Part shown: positions 56,126 to 64,000 of the stretch, piece after piece | Layout of the letters: every line of letters begins with the position of its first letter | Numbering within the stretch: position 1 is the stretch's first letter | IMG/VR virus record: IMGVR_UViG_3300009151_000045 | Coordinates: 29,325 to 93,324 of that record | Source: a virus | Reading direction: 5' to 3' (one strand) | DNA: 64,000 nt | Program-made: the position numbers and the translations under genes | The notes under the pieces: model-generated | What the model was told of the DNA's origin: nothing | What the model saw: only the letters and a program-made list of their open reading frames with translations | Database searches by the model: none

Positions 56126-57040
56126 TTATAAGTGACTTAGTCTAATAAGTGTACTGGCCAGATTAATTTCTGGATCTATAACTAATGCGTGATCAACCAG
56201 TCCTTGCTTGATGATCATAATAGCTTTTTCTTGTTTGGTATCATCACCGAATACTTCGATATTATCGTATAACCAACGATAAATTTCACCCATCTCTTCA
56301 GGAAGAGCCTGCCCGCAAACTAGCTTACGTGCTTCACTTATTTTACCTGCTTTGAACAAATCTACCATGGCCACACGATAATCTGTACTCGAATCTGTAG
56401 TTTCAGGATTGTGTAATTTGCCATCCAAACTGTTTTGTTGTAGATTATTAATACATTTTCGCAGGTCCGGATATGTGCCTTTGACATATGTATCTAACGT
56501 ATCCAAGTCAAACTCAATATCTTCCGTGACAAGTATTGTAGCCACCCGTGCAGTAAATTCTGTCAAGTCTGTTTTTTCAATGTGCAGTTTTTGGCAACGA
56601 CTATGTAATGCTGGCAGTATCTTGTTAGGGTAGTTACAGGTTAAAATAAATCTAACTGAGTTGCTGTAATCTTCCATTAGGTTACGTAGCGCAGGTTGCA
56701 CCGAATTTACGTTCATAAAGTCAGCCTCGTCGATCAGCACAATCTTGAAATCACCAAACGGCATAGTCTGGCAAAATCCAATCAGTTTGTCAACCCATTC
56801 AACCTTACGTGCTTCTTTGGATCCGTTAGCAAATAGTACATCGTGGTCTTCTACGCCCAGCTTGTTGATCAATATCTTGGCTAGAGTTGTTTTGCCTACC
56901 CCAGCATTGCCACTGAACAGCAGATGAGGAATTGATCCTTCTTTGATCCAATTCTCAATTTGTGCTTTTTGATGATCATCAGCAAACACGTACCCGTCTA
57001 GTGTGTCTGGTCTATATTTTTCTACCCACAATTCTTTCAT
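56126..57040 (-). CDS. 44: Clamp-loader ATPase, T4 gp44 type
   Basis: This 304-residue AAA+ protein opens WVEKYRPDTLDGYVF, typical of RFC/gp44 subunits, followed by Walker A GNAGVGKT near 44-51, Walker B IVLIDEADFM near 100-109, and LHSRCQK with the SRC arginine finger. A helical collar domain completes it. It loads the gp45 clamp. It is transcribed from the nested terminator/promoter at 57062-57099. A gp62-type small subunit was not seen in the window. Confidence 0.92.
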   Translation of the reverse strand: MKELWVEKYRPDTLDGYVFADDHQKAQIENWIKEGSIPHLLFSGNAGVGKTTLAKILINKLGVEDHDVLFANGSKEARKVEWVDKLIGFCQTMPFGDFKIVLIDEADFMNVNSVQPALRNLMEDYSNSVRFILTCNYPNKILPALHSRCQKLHIEKTDLTEFTARVATILVTEDIEFDLDTLDTYVKGTYPDLRKCINNLQQNSLDGKLHNPETTDSSTDYRVAMVDLFKAGKISEARKLVCGQALPEEMGEIYRWLYDNIEVFGDDTKQEKAIMIIKQGLVDHALVIDPEINLASTLIRLSHL

Positions 57041-57061
57041 AGCGATTCCTTAGTTGTTACT

Positions 57062-57090
57062 AGTATACAGATGAAAACAGGGCTAGTCAA
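57062..57090 (-). promoter_or_regulatory. Sigma70 promoter overlapping a terminator hairpin
   Basis: TTGACT (57090-57085) and TATACT (57067-57062) are separated by 17 bp. The -35 forms the loop of the terminator hairpin at 57077-57099. Drives the clamp-loader gene. Confidence 0.75.
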
Positions 57091-57099
57091 TAGCCCTGT
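57074..57099 (-). terminator. Rho-independent terminator of the GroES-like operon
   Basis: The 9-bp perfect stem ACAGGGCTA / TAGCCCTGT has a 5-nt loop and is followed by TTTC on the minus strand. It lies about 18 nt after the GroES-like stop. Confidence 0.7.
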
Positions 57100-57116
57100 T
57101 GCTCGTTTATTGTAGA

Positions 57117-57518
57117 TCAATGCTCGAAGCTGGGTCTTGCGAATGTGCTTGGATCAACAGTTGCATGTGTAACAGTTGCGTGGGCACCGTAGATGATTTG
57201 ATTGGGTTTCTCGTCTGTGACCATTAAGATAGCCTTGACCTCGGCACGACGAATGATAATTTCTGTGCCGTCCTCTTCAACTACTGTAACGCCGCGTGTC
57301 CAACGTCCGTGTTCAAGTAAGATCCATTCACCCACTTTAACATCTTTTTGTTCAGGACCAACAGCCCAAACCCGCCCCCAGCGTGATTTGACACCTTCGC
57401 TTTTGCCGTCATCGCTGAGTAGCACTAGACCACCGGCTGTCTTTTGTTCACCAAATTCCATATCTGTGATCAATACATTATCACGTATGGGGATTAGTTT
57501 ACCTGTTACTTTTGACAT
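57117..57518 (-). CDS. groES: GroES-like co-chaperonin
   Basis: This 133-residue protein has the Cpn10 layout: LIPIRDNVLITDMEFGEQKT with the mobile-loop region, AGGLVLLSDDGKSE, RVWAVGPEQKDVKVGEWILL and a C-terminal IIIRRAEVKAILMV. It is longer than bacterial GroES by about 35 residues at the C-terminus. T4-like phages use such proteins (gp31 and relatives) to fold the major capsid protein with host GroEL. It shares one base with the next gene upstream. Confidence 0.8.
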   Translation of the reverse strand: MSKVTGKLIPIRDNVLITDMEFGEQKTAGGLVLLSDDGKSEGVKSRWGRVWAVGPEQKDVKVGEWILLEHGRWTRGVTVVEEDGTEIIIRRAEVKAILMVTDEKPNQIIYGAHATVTHATVDPSTFARPSFEH

Positions 57519-57805
57519 TATTCTTTACCTTCTGGATCCATTTTAGTTACATCTTTTTTACTAGATGCTGACTGTACTACAACTACTGGAGCAGGTTCTT
57601 CTGCCACTGGAGCCGATACTGATGCCAGTCTTTCTGATAAGATTTCTTCTCGAGTCTTTACAATTTGTCCATCCGGACCTAATTTATCTCCTCGAGCATT
57701 AACACCAGCATTGCCCACAGCCACGGTCATTTCATTTTGTTTGACCAATTTCATCATGTCAACTTCTTTGCCACGTGCTGTTCTATAAATTTGTTTAGCT
57801 GCCAT
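57518..57805 (-). CDS. Hypothetical conserved phage protein
   Basis: This 95-residue protein has a basic first part (AAKQIYRTARGKEVDMMKLV), then NEMTVAVGNAGVNARGDKLG, a charged helix and a flexible Val/Pro/Ser end. Similar small proteins accompany late genes of T4-like cyanophages. Function unknown. It shares bases with the GroES-like start. Confidence 0.6.
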   Translation of the reverse strand: MAAKQIYRTARGKEVDMMKLVKQNEMTVAVGNAGVNARGDKLGPDGQIVKTREEILSERLASVSAPVAEEPAPVVVVQSASSKKDVTKMDPEGKE

Positions 57806-57833
57806 TTTAATTCTCCTTGAACTATGCTATTAC

Positions 57834-58343
57834 TTATCTCAGGAATTCCTGCCAGTCTAAATTATATTTGACCGAATCTATCTGATGCACACCCAATAAA
57901 AACAGCACAAAGCTGGCCACACTGCTTCCGCGTCCTACTCCCCATACAATACCATTTTCGTTGCAGGTATCTACAAAGTGTTTGGTCCATTGTAGTAATG
58001 GAATCATGCCTCGCTCGTTGTATGCCGCCATTTCTGCGGTAACGCGAGCAATTTGCTCTGGAGTAGTGCATCGAAGCAAACACCAATCTTCTACATCAAA
58101 ATCTTTGTATTCCTGCGGCATGAACCAATCACTTTGCAGTGCGGAATCAAAGTCTTCAATAGTGATAGTGTCTAATTGTTCGTTGAATTTTTGAAAGGTA
58201 AATCCAGCAACATGTTCTAATTGTTCAATATCTTCGGTGTAGTCTACTGTGATATCTTTAAGATTGGAAATTTTTCCTTGGTAAAGGAATTTGAATATAT
58301 CTTGTGAATTGAAAATGGGATTACTGAATTTGTCTAGGCGCAT
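57834..58343 (-). CDS. Stand-alone protein resembling part of DNA polymerase III alpha
   Basis: The last 55 residues of this 169-residue protein (WTKHFVDTCNENGIVWGVGR, GSSVASFVLFLLGVHQIDSV, KYNLDWQEFLR) match the segment of bacterial DnaE that reads GVGRGSxxxS...ALxIxxIDPLKYNLLFERFL. The protein ends just before the point where DnaE places its catalytic Asp residues. The first 110 residues are unmatched. The function may be DNA or primer binding; it cannot polymerise alone. Confidence 0.6.
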   Translation of the reverse strand: MRLDKFSNPIFNSQDIFKFLYQGKISNLKDITVDYTEDIEQLEHVAGFTFQKFNEQLDTITIEDFDSALQSDWFMPQEYKDFDVEDWCLLRCTTPEQIARVTAEMAAYNERGMIPLLQWTKHFVDTCNENGIVWGVGRGSSVASFVLFLLGVHQIDSVKYNLDWQEFLR

Positions 58344-58352
58344 GACCTTAGT

Positions 58353-58586
58353 TTAACTTATATTGATAAGTTTGTCAAGGCCTTTATCTTTATTGTTGTC
58401 CATTAGTTTCTTCAAGGCCAGTTGTTGACGATTTCGCTGTTCTTGTTTGTAAGTATCCAAAAGTGCAGAAATTTGTGATCGGACTCCGGGATTTGAAGTC
58501 ATGAAGTATTTTTTAGTAAGATCTGAAATCTTGCTGTCAACTTCGCTGTCTTTGAGATTGGTAAAATCCCCGGCTAGTGGGTGCAT
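58353..58586 (-). CDS. Conserved late phage protein (77 residues)
   Basis: This 77-residue helical protein (MHPLAGDFTNLKDSEVDSKI..., then SNPGVRSQISALLDTYKQEQ) matches a pattern of small conserved proteins in T4-like cyanophages found near tail genes. It shares one base with the fibre gene upstream. Function unknown. Confidence 0.65.
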   Translation of the reverse strand: MHPLAGDFTNLKDSEVDSKISDLTKKYFMTSNPGVRSQISALLDTYKQEQRNRQQLALKKLMDNNKDKGLDKLINIS

Positions 58587-60166
58587 CAGTATTGACCCAT
58601 GTATCTTAGATTAACAGTGGTACCTGCGTTTGTAGTAAAGGCATAGATTACTTTGGTCTTGCTTGCTGTACCGCTGGTCAGTGTTGTAATAGCAGATGCA
58701 ACAGTACCTGGATTAGCACCTGTGATAGTAACTGACGGTGGAGTAGAAGTATACCCAATACCTGGACTTGTAATAGTCAATGCACCAATTCCGCAACTGA
58801 GCACAGCTCTTGCTCCGCTACCTGTACCGGTAATAGTTTGTATTTGATAAAGTGCCGCAGATAAAGGATTAGTAAACGTACCACATGGTGTGCCAGTAAA
58901 CGTACCAATTGGGCCTGTAGTGCTGGTGTATGTGACTGTTATAGTTTGAGTAACAGCACCTGTAGCATTTAGGTTAACACCACCGCTATCTCCCATTACT
59001 ATAGAAAATATTCCGGCACCTATTGTACCAATACTCTTTATTTGAGCCCCAACCGGTATCGTAGTTCCACTAAGTGGCATGCCAATTGATAGCAGACTAA
59101 AATAGCTAGCAGGAATATTGCCAATGTTTGGTTGACCTCCTACTATTTGACCTGGGAATGTAGTAGATAGTGTGGCCACTTGCAAGTATGTGTTGGGATA
59201 ACCAACAACACTGACAAGGTCACCGACAGCGTATCCGCTGCCAGCTATGCCACCCTGTATGGTGCCACCTGATGCATAATTTGCAGTTGCAGGACAAGTA
59301 ACAGTGACACTGGTTTGTGTACGACCAGTAATGACCCATACACCGTTATATGCCGACGGGGTAACTCCTGTAACCAAAATACTTTGTGTGTTTACAAAAG
59401 GTATAACATTATTAGTCCCGCTATACTGACTGGTAAACGTAAATGTAGTACTAGTTCCACTTCCGGCATTGTTAGTTATACCTGTTATTGTTATAGGCGT
59501 AGGTGCCAAGTTGGCCACACTGGCAGATACAACTGTGTAGCTAGGAGTAGCTGAAGGAGTGACAGCACCTGTTTGTGGACTGCCCCCACTGAATCCCACT
59601 ACCACTGCACTGGTATATCCAGTCCCGGTCCCGGTAACAGAAACAGATGCTACACTTTCGCCACCCACACTCAATGGTGATGGAAACGAAGTATCATATT
59701 TTATTGAGCCGTTTGTGGTAGCAAATGTAGGAGTCCATACTCCGTTGGTGTCGCTAGTAATAAGAATGATGGCATCTGAAAACACGCTGGTTGCGTTGTA
59801 TGCAGGCCAATTGGTAAATGTCAATGTAGCATTACCAGCCAAGGTGAATTTTTGTACAGCACCGATAGATAGGTCAATATTGGTTGCCGATGCAACTCCA
59901 CTGGCGCTGTATAACGATCCTGAAAATTGTTGGTAAAGCCCGTTACTGAGTGTACTGCCCAGTAGGTTGTTAACCACAGGTAATGTCTGCGTGGCTAGGT
60001 CAGCTTTGAGTATCGTGGACGATTGTAAGGCCGATATCTCGCTGGCCGCAGTGGTAAAATCAGCTACGATGGCAGCAAAATTACTACGAAAGCCTTGACT
60101 ATCGTTGTCTTGCCCTGCTACAGGGAAAGTGGTTGAAATTGTTGAGGGGTTTATTGCACTTGTCAT
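58586..60166 (-). CDS. Putative tail/virion protein with beta-rich repeats
   Basis: This 526-residue protein begins TSAINPSTISTTFPVAGQDN and SQGFRSNFAAIVADFTTAAS, a short N-terminal module seen in T4-like phage tail proteins. The rest is Gly/Thr/Val-rich, with repeated TITGTG-, YTSAVVVGFSG- and GYTSTPPSVTITGA-type units, which look like stacked beta domains. A GATAAATA late promoter lies 30 nt upstream. It overlaps the peroxidase-fusion gene by 4 nt. Confidence 0.65.
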   Translation of the reverse strand: MTSAINPSTISTTFPVAGQDNDSQGFRSNFAAIVADFTTAASEISALQSSTILKADLATQTLPVVNNLLGSTLSNGLYQQFSGSLYSASGVASATNIDLSIGAVQKFTLAGNATLTFTNWPAYNATSVFSDAIILITSDTNGVWTPTFATTNGSIKYDTSFPSPLSVGGESVASVSVTGTGTGYTSAVVVGFSGGSPQTGAVTPSATPSYTVVSASVANLAPTPITITGITNNAGSGTSTTFTFTSQYSGTNNVIPFVNTQSILVTGVTPSAYNGVWVITGRTQTSVTVTCPATANYASGGTIQGGIAGSGYAVGDLVSVVGYPNTYLQVATLSTTFPGQIVGGQPNIGNIPASYFSLLSIGMPLSGTTIPVGAQIKSIGTIGAGIFSIVMGDSGGVNLNATGAVTQTITVTYTSTTGPIGTFTGTPCGTFTNPLSAALYQIQTITGTGSGARAVLSCGIGALTITSPGIGYTSTPPSVTITGANPGTVASAITTLTSGTASKTKVIYAFTTNAGTTVNLRYMGQY

Positions 60167-63100
60167 ACTGTTATCCTATCGTCTCTGAATACAAGATATT
60201 TATCGCTTGTGTAACCGGTGACAGCAGAGATCGTGAATCTGTCTACGGTGTAGTCTATAGTGTTGAAATCAAATCCACTATGCTTGATATTAAGGGCTAT
60301 GCCGGCACTAGTTCCTGGTTTACAGAAGCAAATTGGCACACAAAGTACATATCCCGGCTGTGCTTTAGATCCTTTAGGGATACTGCGCATCCAAAGCGGC
60401 AAGTAATTGCGCTCGGTTAATCCAACAGTACCTATACGTTTTTGCCAATTAGTGATACTGTTGTTGTAATAGGTGTTTGTGTTCGGGTTGCTGACTTCAT
60501 AACCTGTACTGTCCACGGTTATCTCATAAGCAGGTCGCACATTCGAAGGTGCGCTAGCAGTCAAGTCGCTAAGATTAGTTGACCATATGCTGTTGCTATC
60601 ATCCACTGTGATGGTTTGCGGTGCTGAACTACCTGTATTGAATGAAGCAGAGGGATGCAGGTTGTCTGGCTCAGACGGATCAAGCATCTGTATATACACC
60701 ACTTCGTACACATTGCTATTGGAGTTGGGATCAACTGCAATAGCTGTTTTAACACTGCCGAATTTGAATCTTTTTCTCTTTACTCCTAGCCCTATTGCAC
60801 CAACATAAGCTGCCGCTGATTCTGTTTGGATACCAGCATATACTAACATCTTTAGATTGGGTTGTAAGCCAAATGATGGATCGTTAGTTCTATAGATACT
60901 GTTGGGAGTGAATATGGCTGTGTTATTTACAAATGCCTTCCATGCATTGCGTTGTGTTGGTGCCAAGAATGGTTGAGTGTACACGTTGCTGTATGGAACT
61001 GTATTTGGTGTAGTTACAGATATGGTAAATGTTTTTGGCAGTGCGCTGTATTGATAGGAGTCACTGGCAGTTACAGTAAATTGGAATGATCGGTTAAAAG
61101 TAGTCAGATTCTTGTCAAAGGTAGTGTCACTGTTATTGAAGGTGGTCAATCCCAGCAAACCTGTAGTGCCATTATAGTATTGATTCGGAGTGCCAATAAT
61201 CTCGCCATCGGAGGTCAACTGTAAACCAGGTGGCAAACTTCCACTAGTTATTGTGTACAACACTGTAGTGTTGATCACATTACTACTGGCAGATATACTC
61301 AAGGTAGATGGATAAGCCGCCGGTATAGAACCGATATTGGAAGGTGTATTCCAAGTTATCTGGCTAGTGACACTGCCTAGTATCAAAATGTTAAAGGTTT
61401 TAAAACTGATTACAGTTTCTGTACTTAGTAATGATGCTGAAGATCTAACAGCAGTCACAGTAAAGGTATACGATGTTGTGATAGCTGGAGTATAGGGCAC
61501 ACGACCAAAAATTTCACCAGTGTTGACATCGAAACTGGTTCCCAGTGGCAGTTTGGTCAACGACCCTATGTAAAATACACTAAGGTCCGGTGGTGCTAGA
61601 TCTAATGGACGATTGAGAGTTAATCTGTACGATCCAGATCCTAAACTGGCTACTTTGGATATTTGATATAGAGTTTCCGTAGCACCTGCTATGTAGTTGT
61701 TAAATGTAAAATATTGTCCCACTAGTGGAGTGCCGCTGGCATTGATTATGCTGAGAGTGGTACCGCCATAGATAATGATAGTAGAAGCTATGGAAGATAT
61801 GGTACAATTATTAGACAGTGTTACAGTATATGCATTAGATGTGAATACTACACCCGAAGGTGTACCGGCAACGGTGACAACAGCACTGCCATCGCGTTTT
61901 GTGGACAAGGTAAATTGAGTAAATCCGTTGGTAGCAATGACATAGTATACCGATGATGTGGTTGCATTGGTATAGTTTGAAATCATTTGTGGTATAGAAA
62001 ATTGTCCCGATACAGTGATTCGTTGTCCCACATACAGTTGTTGGCTAGTATAAGCGCAAGAAAATGTTCCTCTAACTCCAGTGATCACAACAGAGGCTAA
62101 TGTTAAATCACTGCTCACACTGTTGATCAAAGTTCCTGGTGGAATACCGTCTGATTGGACACTTTGCCCTACCTGATACACATTGGCATTATTGACATCA
62201 GTTATGATATTGCTACCTGCTGTGATATTGCCGCGTATGCTCAGTGACTGTATATTGTCAGTCAACGCTATTCTTTTGGTTTGGGCATAAACTTCACAAT
62301 TGGTGGTTTCTAAACGGAATATCACGTCCTTGCGGTCATACAGTAGAACAGGAACAGTTAGATAGTTATTGGCTCTGAATGTACCAAGATTAGACTTTGA
62401 CAGCCAAACTGGGTTTCTGAGAAAACTAGAGTCTGCAGTAAATGCACCCGCGAACCCGTCAGTGCTGGTTGAGTCAGCTCGAAACTGATCAGTTCCCAGT
62501 ACAAATATCTTAAAGATACGTTGAGCACTGGTTACTCCGTCTGATACTGTAACTTTAAATTGATAGTTTTGATTAAGAGTGCTAGGTACACGCACATTAG
62601 AACTGTAGTCCCACGTTACATCATCGTACTGATAACTGTCAAAACCGTCCGTAGGAACAACAGCAAAGTCGTAGCCGGCATTATCAAAATAGGTATCATC
62701 AAATGCACCACTTCCGTCTGATACTGAGATCACAGTTTGTGGATTAGGTAGTACATAACCACTGATCAACCCGTCATCACTTAGTGTAAGTCCCGGAGGA
62801 AGATTACCATCACCACTTGCTATAAAGTATTTTAAATGAGCACCTAATACAGTATTTAGATCAAATGCTTCTATCTGATAAGCAACAAAGTTGCTGTCTA
62901 AGGTGTATAACTGTTGATGAACTCCTACTGGTAAATTACCTGCGGGAGTTAAAAATACAGGAGCATTGGCTCCGTTTATCTGCATGGTAAACGTACGATC
63001 AGCAAATCCTGAGCCGTTTGTTGCAACACTGGTGATATTTTTTGTGATGTTTACGGCGAATGTACCGTCACCGTTGGGCGATACTATGTAAGTTCCTACA

Positions 63101-64000
63101 GGAATGCCAGGTCCAGACAAGACCATTCCTTGCAAAAATGTGCCAGTGGTAGTTCCGCCTGGTATAAATTTGCCAGCATTGAATCTGGCGGCAGTTGACT
63201 TGGCAGTACTGCTGGCTCTAATGCAGAAATTGTAAGTGGGCGTTCCTTGTGTGACAAATGGACTTCCAATGATTGTACTACCTTGCAATATCAATCCAGG
63301 CGGTAATGATCCACTAACCACCGTAAATGTTATTCCAGCAGTATCGGACAATGGAGGAGGACTAGTGCTAGGTGATCGAGCAACTATGCTTGGAACAGCG
63401 CCTGAAATAAGGTCTGCACGTTCTACTGCTACAAATGCATCAGTCTGCATGTGTACTGTATCAGTATTACGTAAAATTATATCAGATAAAGTAGTGTTAT
63501 TAATCCAGGTTAAATCTGTTGGATTCCATGGTTGATTTTGATACCAAGATTGATCGCCATCTCGTAATCGACTCATTTGATCTGCTATGATGGCACGGAA
63601 TGTTGGACCTACCATTGCTCCTGGATAGCGATCCTCTGCAAGACCGCCAACCCATAAATCTATGTCATTAATATTAACATAAGCTGAATGTAATGCATTG
63701 GCTGTAGTTGCATCGCTAGTAATTTGACTAAAGCTAGTATATGCTGAAAACCCTAATGCTACACGCATTTGATTTAAACTTGGAAGGCCTAAATCACGCC
63801 CACGTTGTATGTTTGTTGCGGCAAGATCTAACGCTGCCGGAGGATCGTTAAGCAAGTTACGTAAGTCTTCAATAATGTATACATCTAATTTGTTAGATAT
63901 ATCGCTGGCTAATTTTCTTAAGAATCCGTTTGCGCCACCGTTGCGTTCATACTGTGCAGGTGTTAAGAAAAACGCTTGTCCTAAAGTTAAAGATTCTGTA
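60163..64000 (-). CDS. Tail/adhesin protein with animal-type haem peroxidase domain (partial)
   Basis: The frame is open to base 64000, so the true start is outside; a TTG at 63855 is internal. At least 1278 residues are seen. The first visible 130 (FLTPAQYERNGGANGFLRKL, VYIIEDLRNLLNDPP, AATNIQRGRDLGLPSLNQMR, DIDLWVGGLAEDRYPGAMVG, MSRLRDGDQSWYQ) closely match the C-terminal half of the animal/bacterial peroxidase domain. One conserved His is Leu (RGRDLG). Then come several putative-Ig repeats (SGSLPPGLxL) and a phage structural C-terminus. Heme residues upstream cannot be checked. Confidence 0.85.
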   Translation of the reverse strand, partial: TESLTLGQAFFLTPAQYERNGGANGFLRKLASDISNKLDVYIIEDLRNLLNDPPAALDLAATNIQRGRDLGLPSLNQMRVALGFSAYTSFSQITSDATTANALHSAYVNINDIDLWVGGLAEDRYPGAMVGPTFRAIIADQMSRLRDGDQSWYQNQPWNPTDLTWINNTTLSDIILRNTDTVHMQTDAFVAVERADLISGAVPSIVARSPSTSPPPLSDTAGITFTVVSGSLPPGLILQGSTIIGSPFVTQGTPTYNFCIRASSTAKSTAARFNAGKFIPGGTTTGTFLQGMVLSGPGIPVGTYIVSPNGDGTFAVNITKNITSVATNGSGFADRTFTMQINGANAPVFLTPAGNLPVGVHQQLYTLDSNFVAYQIEAFDLNTVLGAHLKYFIASGDGNLPPGLTLSDDGLISGYVLPNPQTVISVSDGSGAFDDTYFDNAGYDFAVVPTDGFDSYQYDDVTWDYSSNVRVPSTLNQNYQFKVTVSDGVTSAQRIFKIFVLGTDQFRADSTSTDGFAGAFTADSSFLRNPVWLSKSNLGTFRANNYLTVPVLLYDRKDVIFRLETTNCEVYAQTKRIALTDNIQSLSIRGNITAGSNIITDVNNANVYQVGQSVQSDGIPPGTLINSVSSDLTLASVVITGVRGTFSCAYTSQQLYVGQRITVSGQFSIPQMISNYTNATTSSVYYVIATNGFTQFTLSTKRDGSAVVTVAGTPSGVVFTSNAYTVTLSNNCTISSIASTIIIYGGTTLSIINASGTPLVGQYFTFNNYIAGATETLYQISKVASLGSGSYRLTLNRPLDLAPPDLSVFYIGSLTKLPLGTSFDVNTGEIFGRVPYTPAITTSYTFTVTAVRSSASLLSTETVISFKTFNILILGSVTSQITWNTPSNIGSIPAAYPSTLSISASSNVINTTVLYTITSGSLPPGLQLTSDGEIIGTPNQYYNGTTGLLGLTTFNNSDTTFDKNLTTFNRSFQFTVTASDSYQYSALPKTFTISVTTPNTVPYSNVYTQPFLAPTQRNAWKAFVNNTAIFTPNSIYRTNDPSFGLQPNLKMLVYAGIQTESAAAYVGAIGLGVKRKRFKFGSVKTAIAVDPNSNSNVYEVVYIQMLDPSEPDNLHPSASFNTGSSAPQTITVDDSNSIWSTNLSDLTASAPSNVRPAYEITVDSTGYEVSNPNTNTYYNNSITNWQKRIGTVGLTERNYLPLWMRSIPKGSKAQPGYVLCVPICFCKPGTSAGIALNIKHSGFDFNTIDYTVDRFTISAVTGYTSDKYLVFRDDRITV
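60197..60204 (-). promoter_or_regulatory. T4-type late promoter (GATAAATA)
   Basis: GATAAATA on the minus strand lies inside the last codons of the peroxidase-fusion gene, 30 nt before the ATG at 60166. Confidence 0.55.

Noticed and set aside
58350-58378. TTGACA-N17-TAAACT upstream of the gene starting at 58343
   Set aside because: Only four of six -10 bases match and the start codon is 6 nt downstream, which would give a leaderless transcript despite a ribosome site. Probably chance.
60163-63855. Treating the TTG at 63855 as the start of the peroxidase-fusion gene
   Set aside because: The frame continues open to the end of the window and the upstream residues (VYIIEDLRNLL, FLTPAQYERNGG) also match the peroxidase family.
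1-64000. tRNA genes, CRISPR arrays, insertion sequences or integrase
   Set aside because: No cloverleaf with a TTC-type T arm, no regularly spaced repeats, and no transposase or recombinase motif were seen by eye; gaps between genes are all under 170 bp.

Overview
The window is a densely packed stretch of a T4-like tailed phage genome (myovirus lineage). The main evidence is a T4-type replication set: family B DNA polymerase (32394-35063), sliding clamp (30844-31575), clamp-loader ATPase (56126-57040), RNase H-type nuclease (18988-19974) and a DsbA-like DNA-binding protein (35724-35981). There are also 2OG-Fe(II) oxygenases, thyX, phoH and T4-style late promoters of the form N(A/C)TAAATA. Many small conserved proteins resemble those of marine and freshwater cyanophage-like T4 relatives. 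The spanin-type lysis genes, GH19 endolysin and consensus sigma70 promoters indicate a Gram-negative bacterial host. The host itself cannot be named from the sequence.

Layout. 1-8154 (+): tail-fibre and adhesin genes, including three paralogous fibres sharing an N-terminal module. 8227-12406 (+): an early operon with four glycosyltransferase-like genes in two paralogous pairs. 12354-16883 (-): thyX, small genes, and a VWA/metalloprotease-like protein with a MoxR-type ATPase. 16957-22697 (-): folE, queE, rnh and small genes, including two short genes of 55 and 45 codons. 22777-31575 (-): a long, mostly overlapping operon that starts with the sliding clamp and continues through a DpdA-like transglycosylase, an HNH nuclease, a QueD-like protein, a GT-B glycosyltransferase and a phosphoribosyltransferase. 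31616-35981 (-): DsbA, oxygenase, DNA polymerase and a UDP-sugar dehydrogenase-like gene. 36075-47399 (-): late virion genes, several with a T4-like capsid-targeting N-terminus, plus a Dps-like ferritin and a 1105-residue protein with three predicted nucleotidyl-transfer domains. 47457-51659 (-): an early proteostasis operon (dnaJ, peptide deformylase, clpA). 51732-55192 (-): lysis cassette and two structural-type genes. 55353-56072 (+): phoH, isolated. 56126-58586 (-): clamp loader, GroES-like protein and a stand-alone fragment resembling DNA polymerase III alpha. 58586-64000 (-): two tail or fibre genes; the second carries an animal-type haem peroxidase domain and runs off the window.

How it fits together. 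FolE, QueE, a QueD-like protein and DpdA are expected to make a 7-deazaguanine base and insert it into DNA. No QueC is visible, so the base may be carboxy-deazaguanine or may depend on host or off-window QueC. Early promoters are near-perfect TTGACA-N17-TATAAT. At operon boundaries they are often interleaved with terminator hairpins, which would stop upstream transcripts while starting new ones. Late promoters sit about 20-50 nt before virion and lysis genes. No tRNA, CRISPR array, integrase or insertion sequence was seen, and there is no gene-free stretch longer than 300 bases.
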